Part shown: piece after piece, positions 1-7,241 of the stretch | How the letters are laid out: each line of letters starts with the position of its first letter | Numbering within the stretch: position 1 is the stretch's first letter | From: Bradyrhizobium diazoefficiens | Lineage (GTDB): Bacteria; Pseudomonadota; Alphaproteobacteria; Rhizobiales; Xanthobacteraceae | Assembly: GCF_018131015.1 (NCBI RefSeq) | Contig: NZ_JAFCJJ010000009.1 | Coordinates: 62,001 to 126,000 of the forward strand | Length of the DNA: 64,000 nucleotides | Direction: 5' to 3' | Position numbers and translations under genes: made by a program | The notes under the pieces: generated by a model | Seen by the model: only the letters and a program-made list of their open reading frames with translations | The model's database searches: none | Told to the model about the DNA's origin: nothing

Positions 1-71
1 CACATGATACTGCGGCCGAAAGCGCCGTTGATGCCGTATTCAACCTTGTAGAGCCCGTCCAGCGACGTCAT
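1..71 (-). CDS. GrlR-like protein, 5' end only (runs off the left edge)
   Basis: Only the first 23 codons are inside the window. They read MTSLDGLYKVEYG... and then a GAFGRSIM stretch. This closely resembles the start of the complete gene at 2058-2759 (FEGFYKVRFQ ... GVGRSVM) and the start of that gene's second domain (DGLYSVHV). The resemblance points to a second member of the GrlR-like family (small beta-barrel regulators first described as negative regulators of type III secretion). The start is the ATG at 71. The rest, including whether it has one or two domains, cannot be seen. Confidence 0.5.
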   Translation of the reverse strand, partial: MTSLDGLYKVEYGINGAFGRSIM

Positions 72-293
72 GGGACCCGCAAATGCAAAGGGAATCGCGG
101 GCTACCTAGCACTGCCGCCCTGCCGAGGCCATCCGGCTTTTCCGCGCAGGGAGGCCCAAAGGGCAGCTTCGCCGCATCGGGTCAAGGATTATTTCGGTAA
201 ATCAGCATCGAGCGATTTCAACCACTTGCCACCGGTGCATGGGGTTGTTTTCGACATTTTTGTTTTCGTGGGACGGAACACGGACCTCGCGCG

Positions 294-443
294 CTAGTGA
301 CGCTTGAAATACTGCACCTCGCGCTCGTGCTTCTCGGCCGCGGCGCGGCTCTTGAAGGTGCCGAGGTTGCGGCGCTTGCCCGTTTTGGGATTCACCTTGC
401 GTGAGTAGAGACGGTACTCGCCGGATGCCAGCTTGCGGATCAT
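294..443 (-). CDS. Small basic conserved hypothetical protein (49 aa)
   Basis: This short gene encodes a lysine- and arginine-rich protein starting MIRKLASGEYRLYSRK, with a KTGKRRNLGTF centre and ending EVQYFKRH. The order (short beta hairpin, basic turn, then a helix with alternating charges) looks like a compact folded protein rather than random coding. I believe near-identical small proteins are common in Bradyrhizobium, but I know of no function. A nucleic-acid-binding role would fit the charge and is only inference. The start is the ATG at 443, and the stop is TAG at 296-294. Confidence 0.6.
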   Translation of the reverse strand: MIRKLASGEYRLYSRKVNPKTGKRRNLGTFKSRAAAEKHEREVQYFKRH

Positions 444-498
444 GATCGCACCTCGCGTGTCGGGGTCTCAACGGTCCGCGCGGGCGCCGGTTCCTCGG

Positions 499-1320
499 CT
501 AGAAGCACAGCGTGGTGACGAGCTGGCCCTGCTTGTTCTTGATCGCATAGGGGCAGCGCATCCGCTCCAGCGCCTTTTTCGCGTCCTCGTCGCCAAGCGC
601 TGCGGCGCGCTCGTAATAGGCTTTCGCGGCGTCCCTGTCCTTCGGACCGCCGCGGCCCTCCAGCGCGAACGCGCCCATCCGCTCCAGCGCGCCGGGATGG
701 TTTTGCGCCGCCGCCTTCTCGAACAGCGCACGTGCCGCAGCGTCGTCCTGCTCGCCGCCATTGCCATTGGCAAGCATCAGGCCGAGCTGGTACTGCGCCT
801 CCGCATTGGTCTCGGCGGCCTTGCCGAGCAGCGCGCGCGCCTGCGCCGGATCGGCCGGCGCGGCACCGCTCGCGGCGCCGAGGGCTGCGAGGTTGCTGAC
901 TCCGCGCGGATTGCCGGCCTGCGCCGCCTTCTCGAACAGTTTTCGCGCCTGCGCCTCGTCCCTCGCGACACCGGCGCCGGTGCCGTAGGCCACGCCGAGC
1001 TCAACCATGGCCGCGCTCGATCCCTTGTCGGCGGCCTTGCGCCAGGCAGCGATCGCCTCCGCGGTCTGCCGGTTGGCCGCATAGGCGCGGCCGAGCGCGA
1101 ACATCGCGCGGCGCGAGGAGGCTGCCGCCTGCCGGCAGAACCTGATGGCGGTGGCGATGTCGGACGCCGCGATCTCCGCCACGCCCTTGACGTCGGCGGG
1201 CTTGTCGGGATCGCTTGCGTCGGCGGCGAGGCGGTCGCACAGCACGAGGTCGGCCGATTGCGCCTGCGCCGCCAGCGGCGCGGCAAGCGTGAGAAGGATG
1301 GCCCAGAGCAAGGTTCGCAT
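499..1320 (-). CDS. Exported Sel1-repeat (TPR-like) protein
   Basis: The protein has 273 aa from the chosen ATG, which gives a clean signal peptide (MRTLLWAILLTLAAPLAAQA). A Cys-containing N-terminal part is followed by a row of Sel1-like repeats, seen as recurring ALGRAYAANR, LGVAYGTGAGV, QLGLMLANGNGG and RMGAFALEGRGG segments with ARKLFEKAA-type second helices. Sel1 repeats form alpha solenoids that bind other proteins. The likely role is a periplasmic scaffold or adaptor, partner unknown. An upstream in-frame ATG at 1356 would put 12 polar residues in front of the signal and is less likely. It lies 32 bp downstream of the ModA-like gene on the same strand. Confidence 0.8.
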   Translation of the reverse strand: MRTLLWAILLTLAAPLAAQAQSADLVLCDRLAADASDPDKPADVKGVAEIAASDIATAIRFCRQAAASSRRAMFALGRAYAANRQTAEAIAAWRKAADKGSSAAMVELGVAYGTGAGVARDEAQARKLFEKAAQAGNPRGVSNLAALGAASGAAPADPAQARALLGKAAETNAEAQYQLGLMLANGNGGEQDDAAARALFEKAAAQNHPGALERMGAFALEGRGGPKDRDAAKAYYERAAALGDEDAKKALERMRCPYAIKNKQGQLVTTLCF

Positions 1321-1352
1321 GGGCAGCACGCTGCGTCCCCGTGCGGGCGAAT

Positions 1353-2039
1353 TCAAGGCTCGAGCCCCGATTGCCGCAGCACGGGCACGGCCTCGGGCGA
1401 TGCCAGATAGCGCAGCAGCCGATCGGCGGCCTCGGCATGTTTCGCGCTCGCCATGCGGCCGGCGGAGAACACGGCCGGCGTCTGCAGGTCGTGCGGGACC
1501 GGGCCGATCACCTCGATGCCGTCGACCTGCTTCAGCTCGCTGATCTGCTGCACGGCAAGATCAGCCTCGCCGCTGACGAGCCGCTCGGCGGTAAAGCCCT
1601 GCTGCACGATGGTGGCGCGCGCGTTGACTTCAGTCGCGATCCCCATCCGCGCGATCAGCTGCGCAAAATAGATTCCGCTCGCCCCCAGCCGCGAATAGGC
1701 GACCGCGCGCGCCGCAAGCAGCGTCCGGCGCAGCGCAGCCTCGCTTCCGATGTCGGGATGGGCCTGCCCTCTCAGCACCGCAAGGCCGACATAGGAGCGC
1801 GCGAGGTCGGACGCGCCCGCAGCGACAACGCGGCCTTCCGCGATCATTTCGTCGAGGCCTTCGCGGGTGAGGATGACGAGGTCGGCGGCCTCGCCCTCGC
1901 GCAGCCGCTTGAGCAGCGCCTGGGTTGGCGCGAAATCGGCATCGACATGGATCCCCGTCGCGCGCTCGAAGGCGGAGGACAGGCTGCGCATCGCGCCCAT
2001 CAGGCCGAGCGTCGAGAGCATGCGGACGGTGTTTTCCAT
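1353..2039 (-). CDS. ModA-like substrate-binding-domain protein without signal peptide
   Basis: This 228-aa protein has the periplasmic-binding-protein type II fold of molybdate-binding ModA-type proteins: a first strand with LSTLGLMGAM, then FERATGIHVDADFAPT, EADLVI-like and VQQGFTAERLVSGEADLAVQQISEL segments, ending in the usual RLLRYLASPEAVPVLRQSGLEP motif region. No signal peptide is visible, although the family usually acts outside the cytoplasm, so it may be a cytosolic sensor or use an unusual start. No ABC permease or ATPase gene lies nearby. The ligand is unknown; a molybdate role is not shown by the sequence. Confidence 0.75.
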   Translation of the reverse strand: MENTVRMLSTLGLMGAMRSLSSAFERATGIHVDADFAPTQALLKRLREGEAADLVILTREGLDEMIAEGRVVAAGASDLARSYVGLAVLRGQAHPDIGSEAALRRTLLAARAVAYSRLGASGIYFAQLIARMGIATEVNARATIVQQGFTAERLVSGEADLAVQQISELKQVDGIEVIGPVPHDLQTPAVFSAGRMASAKHAEAADRLLRYLASPEAVPVLRQSGLEP

Positions 2040-2057
2040 AGGCGATCCCCGTTGCGG

Positions 2058-2759
2058 TCAGGCGCGGTGCATCAGCTTGAGCGCCGCGGTGAGGCGCAGG
2101 CTGCGCTTGCCGGCGAGCGCCGTGGCCTCCAGCACCGCCTGCTCCCCGTCATAGCTGCCGGAGAAGCCGATGCCGACCTCGTGGCCGCCGAACACGGGAT
2201 CGTCCTTGGCCGGCGTGTGCTCCTGGTTGAGAATCTGGCCCTTCCACCGGCCGTTCGCGGCCGTGTAGCTGCCGAGATAATAGAACGAGGCATCGCCGCC
2301 GAGAATGCGCCCCCGGTTGATCAGCATCACCCCGGACAGACCGCCGTCGACGCCGTCCAGCATCCGCACGTGAACCGAGTAGAGGCCATCGGCGATGCCG
2401 TCCTCGCCGACGCGGCCGGCGGCCGGCACCTCGTCCTCGGTGATCGGTGTCATCAGCGACTGGAAGGGCACGCCGGGCAGCTCCTTCAGCTCGCCCTTGA
2501 AGCGGTAGAGGTCGCCCTCCGCCCAGCCCCTGGCAAGCAGCGTCGCGTCGTCCGTGCCGGCGAGCGCGCGGTAGTTCGGGTCGGGGTTGTGGCGGACGGT
2601 CTTGATCACGACGTCAACGCCGCCCTCGGTCTTCACGTAGGTGCCGATATGGGCGAAGGCGGAATTGCCGCCGAGCATCTTGCCGTTGCCGGCATGCATC
2701 ACGCTGCGGCCGACCCCGTCGCCGAGCTGAAATCTGACCTTGTAGAAGCCCTCAAACAC
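2058..2759 (-). CDS. Tandem GrlR-like domain protein
   Basis: The 233-aa protein consists of two copies of one domain. Copy 1 (about residues 2-110) has GFYKVRFQLGDGVGRSVM, GKMLGGNSAFAHIGTY and RHNPDP. Copy 2 (about 125-233) has GLYSVHVRMLDG, GRILGGDASFYYLGSY, NQEHTP and an FSGSYDGEQAVLEATAL end. The pattern matches the GrlR family, whose name-giving member restrains type III secretion regulation in enteropathogens. No signal peptide or membrane segment is present. No secretion gene lies nearby, so the role here is unknown. A paralogue starts at the left edge of the window. Confidence 0.65.
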   Translation of the reverse strand: MFEGFYKVRFQLGDGVGRSVMHAGNGKMLGGNSAFAHIGTYVKTEGGVDVVIKTVRHNPDPNYRALAGTDDATLLARGWAEGDLYRFKGELKELPGVPFQSLMTPITEDEVPAAGRVGEDGIADGLYSVHVRMLDGVDGGLSGVMLINRGRILGGDASFYYLGSYTAANGRWKGQILNQEHTPAKDDPVFGGHEVGIGFSGSYDGEQAVLEATALAGKRSLRLTAALKLMHRA

Positions 2760-2870
2760 CAGCCGTGTCCCCGGCCCTGCGCGCGCATCCCGCAGACACT
2801 CTATCCCGCTTTCAGCGCCGTTGGACAGGCTTCACGCCGGCCGCCCACAACGACCGCCGTCATCAAAATG

Positions 2871-2906
2871 CAAAAATCCGCCGGAGCCTTTCAGCTCCGG
2901 CGGATT
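2871..2906 (-). terminator. Rho-independent terminator of glnII
   Basis: A perfect 13-bp inverted repeat (arms 2875-2887 and 2894-2906, six-base loop) is followed in the minus-strand direction by a run of T. It lies 44 bp beyond the glnII stop codon. Confidence 0.85.
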
Positions 2907-2950
2907 GAAGGCCAACCCGGGCCAGCCCCCAAGCCCGGGCCGGGAGGATC

Positions 2951-3985
2951 TTACGCCGCCGCCTGCTTGTCGACCGGCACCGACGCGATCGTCTTCAGGA
3001 TCTGCGAGGCGATCTGGTATGGGTCGCCCTGCGAGTTCGGACGACGGTCTTCCAGATAGCCCTTGTAGTTGTTGTTGATGAAGGAGTGCGGGACACGGAT
3101 TGACGCGCCGCGGTCCGCCACGCCGTAGCTGAACTTGTTCCAGGGCGCGGTCTCGTGCTTGCCGGTCAGACGCTTGTCGTTGTCCGGGCCGTAGACGGCG
3201 ATGTGGTCCATCAGGTTCTTGTCGAAGGCCGCCATCAGCGCCTCGAAATAGGCCTTGCCGCCGACCGTGCGCATGTACTCGGTCGAGAAGTTGGCGTGCA
3301 TGCCAGAGCCGTTCCAGTCGGTGTCACCGAGCGGCTTGCAGTGGAACTCGATGTCGACGCCGTACTTCTCGGTCAGGCGCAGCATCAGGTAGCGGGCCAT
3401 CCACATCTGGTCGGCCGCGGTCTTGGAGCCCTTGCCGAAGATCTGGAATTCCCACTGGCCCTTGGCGACTTCCGCGTTGATGCCTTCATGGTTGATGCCG
3501 GCGGCGAGGCAGAGGTCGAGATGTTCCTCGACCATCTTGCGGGCGACGTCACCGACATTCGAGTAGCCGACGCCGGTGTAGTACGGACCCTGCGGCGCCG
3601 GATAACCCGAGGTCGGGAAGCCGAGCGGACGGCCGTCCTTGTAGAAAAAGTACTCCTGCTCGAAGCCGAACCAGGCGCCGGAATCGTCGAGGATGGTGGC
3701 GCGCTTGTTGGAGGCATGCGGCGTCTTGCCGTCGGGCATCATGACTTCGCACATCACGAGCACGCCGTTGGTGCGGGTGGCGTCCGGGAAGACGGCGACC
3801 GGCTTGAGCACGCAATCGGAGCTGTGGCCTTCGGCCTGCTGGGTGGAGGAGCCATCGAAGCCCCAGAGCGGAAGCTGCTCGAGCGTCGGGAACGACGCGA
3901 ATTCCTTGATCTGGGTTTTGCCGCGCAGATTCGGAGTCGGCGTATATCCGTCGAGCCAGATGTACTCGAGCTTGTACTTTGTCAT
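2951..3985 (-). CDS. glnII: Glutamine synthetase II (eukaryotic-type)
   Basis: The enzyme makes glutamine from glutamate, ammonia and ATP in the cytoplasm. At 344 aa it is the short type II form found in rhizobia beside GSI. It starts MTKYKLEYIWLDGYTPTPNLRGKT and carries LPLWGFDGSSTQQAEG, the FGFEQEYFF metal site and the GSGMHANFST and DRGASIRVPHSF segments. A TGKHETAPWNKFSYG stretch replaces the prokaryotic adenylylation loop, so GSII is not controlled by GlnE. In rhizobia it is known to be activated by NtrC with sigma-54; a matching promoter lies upstream (4065-4082). A GstI-like inhibitor gene is divergently encoded at 4518. Confidence 0.97.
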   Translation of the reverse strand: MTKYKLEYIWLDGYTPTPNLRGKTQIKEFASFPTLEQLPLWGFDGSSTQQAEGHSSDCVLKPVAVFPDATRTNGVLVMCEVMMPDGKTPHASNKRATILDDSGAWFGFEQEYFFYKDGRPLGFPTSGYPAPQGPYYTGVGYSNVGDVARKMVEEHLDLCLAAGINHEGINAEVAKGQWEFQIFGKGSKTAADQMWMARYLMLRLTEKYGVDIEFHCKPLGDTDWNGSGMHANFSTEYMRTVGGKAYFEALMAAFDKNLMDHIAVYGPDNDKRLTGKHETAPWNKFSYGVADRGASIRVPHSFINNNYKGYLEDRRPNSQGDPYQIASQILKTIASVPVDKQAAA

Positions 3986-4517
3986 TGAGCCTCTCTGTAG
4001 ATGATGCGAAAGGTGGGGGCCGGAACCCCCCGCTGTACCCGGCCACCATCGGCCGGCCCTTTACAAGCACGTTGCATGCCAAAAGGCCGCAGTGCGGGAG
4101 GTTGTCCACAGGACCCGCGACCGCCGCTTTTGCGCCGTTCGTCCACAACCGCCTGCGTCATAGCCGCGCACCTTTGCGTGAAGCTGCATTGCAAAAAAGC
4201 CGCGGAAAACGCCTGATTCTGAAGCAGTCGGCGCGGTCGCCAGGGTTGTCGATCAAAGGCGCATCAACCCGGCGCAATTTTCATAAAGTCTTCGCACTGC
4301 TCCCGGCAACCTTCGGAACGGGCCACGCGTTAGTCACCCAGGCCATGCCTTGGGGGGAGCAAAAGACCGCCTGCCCAAAAAATAGGCCAGCAGTGATTTC
4401 CTTTTCAGCACTTTCCATTTCCGGACGACGAGCCGATATGGAGCATCCCAGTAACCACAAGCCAACGAGTCGGGCGCACCATGGAGGTCTAGCGTCTCGG
4501 CCAGAGGAGATATCGCA
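3986..4517. other. glnII-gstI divergent control region
   Basis: This 532-bp stretch holds no convincing gene; the open frame across it has atypical composition and no family match. It contains the glnII sigma-54 promoter (4065-4082). About 100 bp upstream of that promoter is an imperfect dyad (CGCACC-4 nt-GCGTGAA around 4167-4182) that only loosely resembles an NtrC site. A Shine-Dalgarno AGAGGAG (4503-4509) serves gstI. The vegetative promoter of gstI could not be placed. Confidence 0.6.
4065..4082 (-). promoter_or_regulatory. Sigma-54 (-24/-12) promoter for glnII
   Basis: The minus strand reads TTGGCATGCAACGTGCTT. It matches the consensus TGGCACG-N4-TTGCW, with the invariant GG and GC separated by exactly ten bases (GG at 4080-4079, GC at 4068-4067). 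Transcription would start near 4055, giving a leader of about 70 nt before the glnII ATG. Known NtrC/sigma-54 control of rhizobial glnII supports the call. Confidence 0.8.
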
Positions 4518-4721
4518 ATGATGAACAATGGTTTGAGTCCGGGATCTGCAAAGATCTATCAATTCCCTGCAGGGGGCCGTGCGGCTCTCGGGGGACGTCG
4601 CTATGGCGAGGCTCGTCTTCCCGCCGATCGTCTGGCGGTCCCCGCGCACGCATCGGTCTGCAGCGACAGTTGGTACCACCAGGAGGCCATCGATGAAGCC
4701 AAGCCGAAATGGGATCGCTGA
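4518..4721 (+). CDS. gstI: GstI-like glutamine synthetase II translation inhibitor (DUF2735 family)
   Basis: This 67-aa protein has the core SAKIYQFPAGGRAALGGRRYGE and a C-terminal SDSWYHQEAIDEAKPKWDR. I recognise it as the DUF2735 small-protein family, which as I recall includes GstI of Rhizobium leguminosarum. GstI is a short protein, encoded upstream of and divergent from glnII, that blocks translation of glnII mRNA when nitrogen is plentiful. Position and orientation here match that arrangement. AGAGGAG sits 8 nt before ATG 4518; ATG 4521 is an alternative. A strong terminator follows at 4770-4805. Confidence 0.75.
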   Translation: MMNNGLSPGSAKIYQFPAGGRAALGGRRYGEARLPADRLAVPAHASVCSDSWYHQEAIDEAKPKWDR

Positions 4722-4769
4722 TGCCAGGGCTTGCAATACCGCCGCGCTCCAGCGTTTGGCGGCAGTTTG

Positions 4770-4805
4770 AAAAAGGGTCGAAACAACGGAGTTTCGACCC
4801 TTTTT
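4770..4805. terminator. Bidirectional rho-independent terminator
   Basis: A perfect 15-bp inverted repeat (arms 4770-4784 and 4791-4805, six-base loop) has A5 on one side and T5 on the other. It lies between the convergent gstI and the lysozyme-inhibitor-like gene and can end both transcripts. Confidence 0.9.
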
Positions 4806-4836
4806 GATTCTTGTTGATTCTTGCCGAAAGTCGTCT

Positions 4837-5148
4837 TCAAGGCACCGCGCAGGCCGTGACCGGCCGCTTGAGATGCTTGATCGTGGTCGCGCCAGCCTTG
4901 TCGATCCTCAGCGTGATCCCTGCCCCCGAATAGCGCACGCCCGAGACCGTCAGCCGCCTGGCGAGCGTGACGGGCTCTCCGTCGATCTGGAGGAAGGCGC
5001 GCTTGTCGTATTCATAAAAACCGACGATGAACTGCGTACCATCGGCGCAGCGATAGCTCTTGAAAGTCTGCGCCGCGGCCGGCCGCGCGTCAAAGGTTCC
5101 GGCCAACAGCGTTGCGAAAGCCAAAAGAATGGCCTTGTGCCGGTTCAT
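4837..5148 (-). CDS. MliC-like periplasmic lysozyme-inhibitor family protein
   Basis: The 103-aa precursor has an N-terminal signal peptide ending near ARPAAAQ. The mature part has the order typical of the membrane-bound C-type lysozyme inhibitor (MliC/PliC) fold: YRCADGTQFIVGFY, ALVTL-like strands with GEPVTLARRL, then SGVRYSGAGITLRI and a final TACAVP. Two cysteines (in YRCADG and TACAVP) could form the usual disulfide. No lipobox is present, so it is probably soluble in the periplasm. Such proteins protect peptidoglycan from host lysozyme; that function here is inferred from family resemblance. Confidence 0.7.
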   Translation of the reverse strand: MNRHKAILLAFATLLAGTFDARPAAAQTFKSYRCADGTQFIVGFYEYDKRAFLQIDGEPVTLARRLTVSGVRYSGAGITLRIDKAGATTIKHLKRPVTACAVP

Positions 5149-5219
5149 GATTGCCCCCTCTAGTAACCCGCAAGGACGCCCTCAGCGCGTCCAGGGCAAA
5201 CATAACCCAAGTTGATCCG

Positions 5220-5972
5220 ATGCAAGACTCGTCTGCGCCCCCTGCCCGCCATCTCAGCCTCCAGGGCGCCAGCAATTTCCGCGACCTCGGCGGCTATCCG
5301 ACCGCCGACGGCCGCTTGACGCGCTGGCGCCACATCTTCCGCTCCAACCATCTCGGCCAGCTTACCGCCGCCGATGTCGAGACCGTCCGCGCGCTCGGCG
5401 TGCGCAGCGCCTTCGACTTCCGCGGCGTCGAGGAGCGCGCGAGCGGCGTCTGCGTCGTGGACGAGATCACCGTTCATTCACTGCCGATCGAGCCGACCGT
5501 GGTCGCCGCGCTGCGGGCCGAACTCGTCGCCGGCAGGCTGACCGCGCCGGTCGCGCTCGACATCATGCGCGAATCCTACCGCAACTATGTCCGCCATAAC
5601 ACGGACAGCTTCCGTACCTTGTTCGGCCATCTGCTGGAAGACCATGCGCCGCTCGTCATCCACTGCACCGCCGGCAAGGACCGCACCGGCTTTGCCAGCG
5701 CGCTGATCCTGCACGCGCTCGGCGTGCCCGATGAGGTGATCTCCGAGGATTATCTGCTGACCAACCAGTTCTATCGCCGCGATCCGTCCGCGGCCACCGA
5801 TCTGCCGGAGGACGTGCGCAACGCCATCGGCAGCGTCGAAACCTCGTATCTGGGTGCGGCCTATGAGGCCGTCGGCCGTGAGTATGGCGACCTCGAAACC
5901 TATCTGCGCGACGGGCTCAGGCTCGGCACGGCAGAACGGACGGCGCTGAAGGCGCGCTATCTGCAATCCTAG
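5220..5972 (+). CDS. Tyrosine-protein phosphatase (CX5R family)
   Basis: A 250-aa cytoplasmic phosphatase. The N-terminal FRDLGGYPTADG and IFRSNHLGQL segments and the P-loop HCTAGKDRTG (catalytic Cys149, Arg155) are those of bacterial Tyr/Ser phosphatases of the Y-phosphatase-3 type. The LGVPDEVISEDYLLTN segment after the P-loop is also typical. The substrate is unknown. ATG 5220 was chosen because the family usually begins shortly before the ASNFRDLGG motif; an in-frame ATG at 5151 would overlap the control region of the divergent MliC-like gene. It is followed after 17 bp by a dehydrogenase gene, probably in one operon. Confidence 0.85.
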   Translation: MQDSSAPPARHLSLQGASNFRDLGGYPTADGRLTRWRHIFRSNHLGQLTAADVETVRALGVRSAFDFRGVEERASGVCVVDEITVHSLPIEPTVVAALRAELVAGRLTAPVALDIMRESYRNYVRHNTDSFRTLFGHLLEDHAPLVIHCTAGKDRTGFASALILHALGVPDEVISEDYLLTNQFYRRDPSAATDLPEDVRNAIGSVETSYLGAAYEAVGREYGDLETYLRDGLRLGTAERTALKARYLQS

Positions 5973-5989
5973 GGCGCGCGGGAGAAGCG

Positions 5990-6673
5990 ATGATGCAAGG
6001 CAAGGTATTGGTCGTCACCGGCGCGCTTGGGGCTCTTGGAAAAGTGGTCGCGGAGATCGCGCAGTCTCGCGGCGCTGGGATCGCCGGCATCGATCACGCG
6101 CCTTCACAGATGCAAGCGACGCCCGATCGCATCGAGATCGGCGGTGTCGATCTGTCCGATGCGGCCCAGGCGAAGGCTGCAATCGAAGCGGCAGCGAAGC
6201 ATTTCGGCCGGCTCGATGCCCTCATCAACATCGCCGGCGGCTTTGCCTTCGAGACCGTCGGCGACGGCGAGAGCGCGACCTGGCAACGCATGTATGCGTT
6301 GAACGTGCTGACCGCGCTCTACACCTCGCGCGCGGCACTACCGCATCTCGTCGCTTCGAAGGCCGGCCGCATCGTCAACATCGGCGCCATGGGTGCGCTG
6401 CAGGCCGGATCCGGCATGGGCCCCTATGCAGCCTCCAAGGCCGGCGTGCATCGTCTCACCGAGGCGCTCGCCAGCGAGTGGAAGGGCAAGGTCACCGTGA
6501 ACGCGGTGCTGCCGTCGATCATCGACACCAGGGCCAATCGCGCCGACATGCCGAAGGCGGATTTTTCCAAATGGGTCACGCCGCAGGAACTCGCCGAGGT
6601 GATCCTGTTCCTCGCAAGCGACGCCGCAAGCGGCGTCACCGGCGCGCTGATCCCGGTAGGCGGGCGGGTATAG
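5990..6673 (+). CDS. Short-chain dehydrogenase/reductase
   Basis: A 227-aa NAD(P)-dependent SDR. The Rossmann glycine motif TGALGALG lies at residues 10-17, an NIAGG strand end near residue 80, and the catalytic YAASKAG (YxxxK) near residue 145. The C-terminal ASDAASGVTGALIPVGGRV is typical of classical SDRs. The substrate cannot be deduced. Translation may start at either ATG of the pair 5990/5993, with GGGAGAAG in front. The 17-bp gap to the phosphatase gene suggests co-transcription. Confidence 0.85.
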   Translation: MMQGKVLVVTGALGALGKVVAEIAQSRGAGIAGIDHAPSQMQATPDRIEIGGVDLSDAAQAKAAIEAAAKHFGRLDALINIAGGFAFETVGDGESATWQRMYALNVLTALYTSRAALPHLVASKAGRIVNIGAMGALQAGSGMGPYAASKAGVHRLTEALASEWKGKVTVNAVLPSIIDTRANRADMPKADFSKWVTPQELAEVILFLASDAASGVTGALIPVGGRV

Positions 6674-6722
6674 GGCGCGAACGCATCTTTTCGTGACAGC
6701 CTCACATTGCTATATTTGCATT

Positions 6723-6920
6723 ATGACGACCGAAGATATCGAGAAAGCGGTAGAATTGCTGACGCCGAGAGAACTCGCGCGCTTTCGCGCCTGGTTCGAG
6801 CAATTTGACGCGCAGCGCTTTGATCAGGCCATCGAGCGCGATGCTCAATCAGGAAGGCTCGATGCGTTCGCGGAGGAGGCGCTGAGCGCCTACCGCGCCG
6901 GACAGACCCGCGACCTGTGA
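6723..6920 (+). CDS. Putative type II antitoxin
   Basis: A 65-aa acidic, helical protein (MTTEDIEKAVELLTPRELARFRAW, then a DAFAEEALSAYRAGQ end). The short C-terminal helix with A-E-E-A-L-x-x-Y-R-A-G matches a common class of chromosomal antitoxins paired with RelE/ParE toxins. The stop codon overlaps the GTG start of the next gene (GTGA), the usual tight coupling of such pairs. A TA-rich TATATTTGCATTATG stretch precedes the gene and may hold the promoter and autoregulatory site. Confidence 0.7.
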   Translation: MTTEDIEKAVELLTPRELARFRAWFEQFDAQRFDQAIERDAQSGRLDAFAEEALSAYRAGQTRDL

Positions 6921-7171
6921 GGCACACCGCTTCGCCGAGATTCTGGAAGGCTTGTGCGGCATTGCCGGCCAATGTCCGGAAACTTGCTGACGCCAATTTC
7001 GCGCTCTTGAAGAGTGATCCCAGTCACCCGTCGCTGCAATTCAAACAAGTCGGACGATTTTGGTCTGCCAGAGTTGGGCTGCGCTATCGGGCGTTGGCTG
7101 TCGAGACCGATGACGCCTTCGTTTGGTTCTGGATTGGCTCCCATGCAGATTACGATCGCCTCACAGGTTGA
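6917..7171 (+). CDS. RelE/ParE-superfamily toxin
   Basis: An 84-aa basic protein with the compact alpha-alpha-beta-beta-beta order of the RelE/ParE toxin fold: FWKACAALPANVRKLADANFALL helices, then HPSLQFKQVGRFWSARVGLRYRALA strands, ending FVWFWIGSHADYDRL. RelE-type members cut mRNA on the ribosome, while ParE-type members poison gyrase; the sequence does not decide between them. The conserved WIGSHADYDRL end is typical of RelE-like toxins of this size. It begins with GTG overlapping the antitoxin stop. Confidence 0.75.
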   Translation: MRHTASPRFWKACAALPANVRKLADANFALLKSDPSHPSLQFKQVGRFWSARVGLRYRALAVETDDAFVWFWIGSHADYDRLTG

Positions 7172-7241
7172 GACGTCGCGCCCTGCTCGAGTCCGATCCG
7201 GGCTAGACTGTCCGCAACTGATTCTCCGACCGGACTTTCCC

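Noticed and set aside
4167..4182. Possible NtrC binding site
   Set aside because: One half (GGTGCG on the minus strand) fits but the other half and the spacing do not; not listed as its own feature.
3979..4521. 180-codon frame across the glnII-gstI gap
   Set aside because: It starts inside glnII, contains the sigma-54 promoter and has no recognisable protein features.
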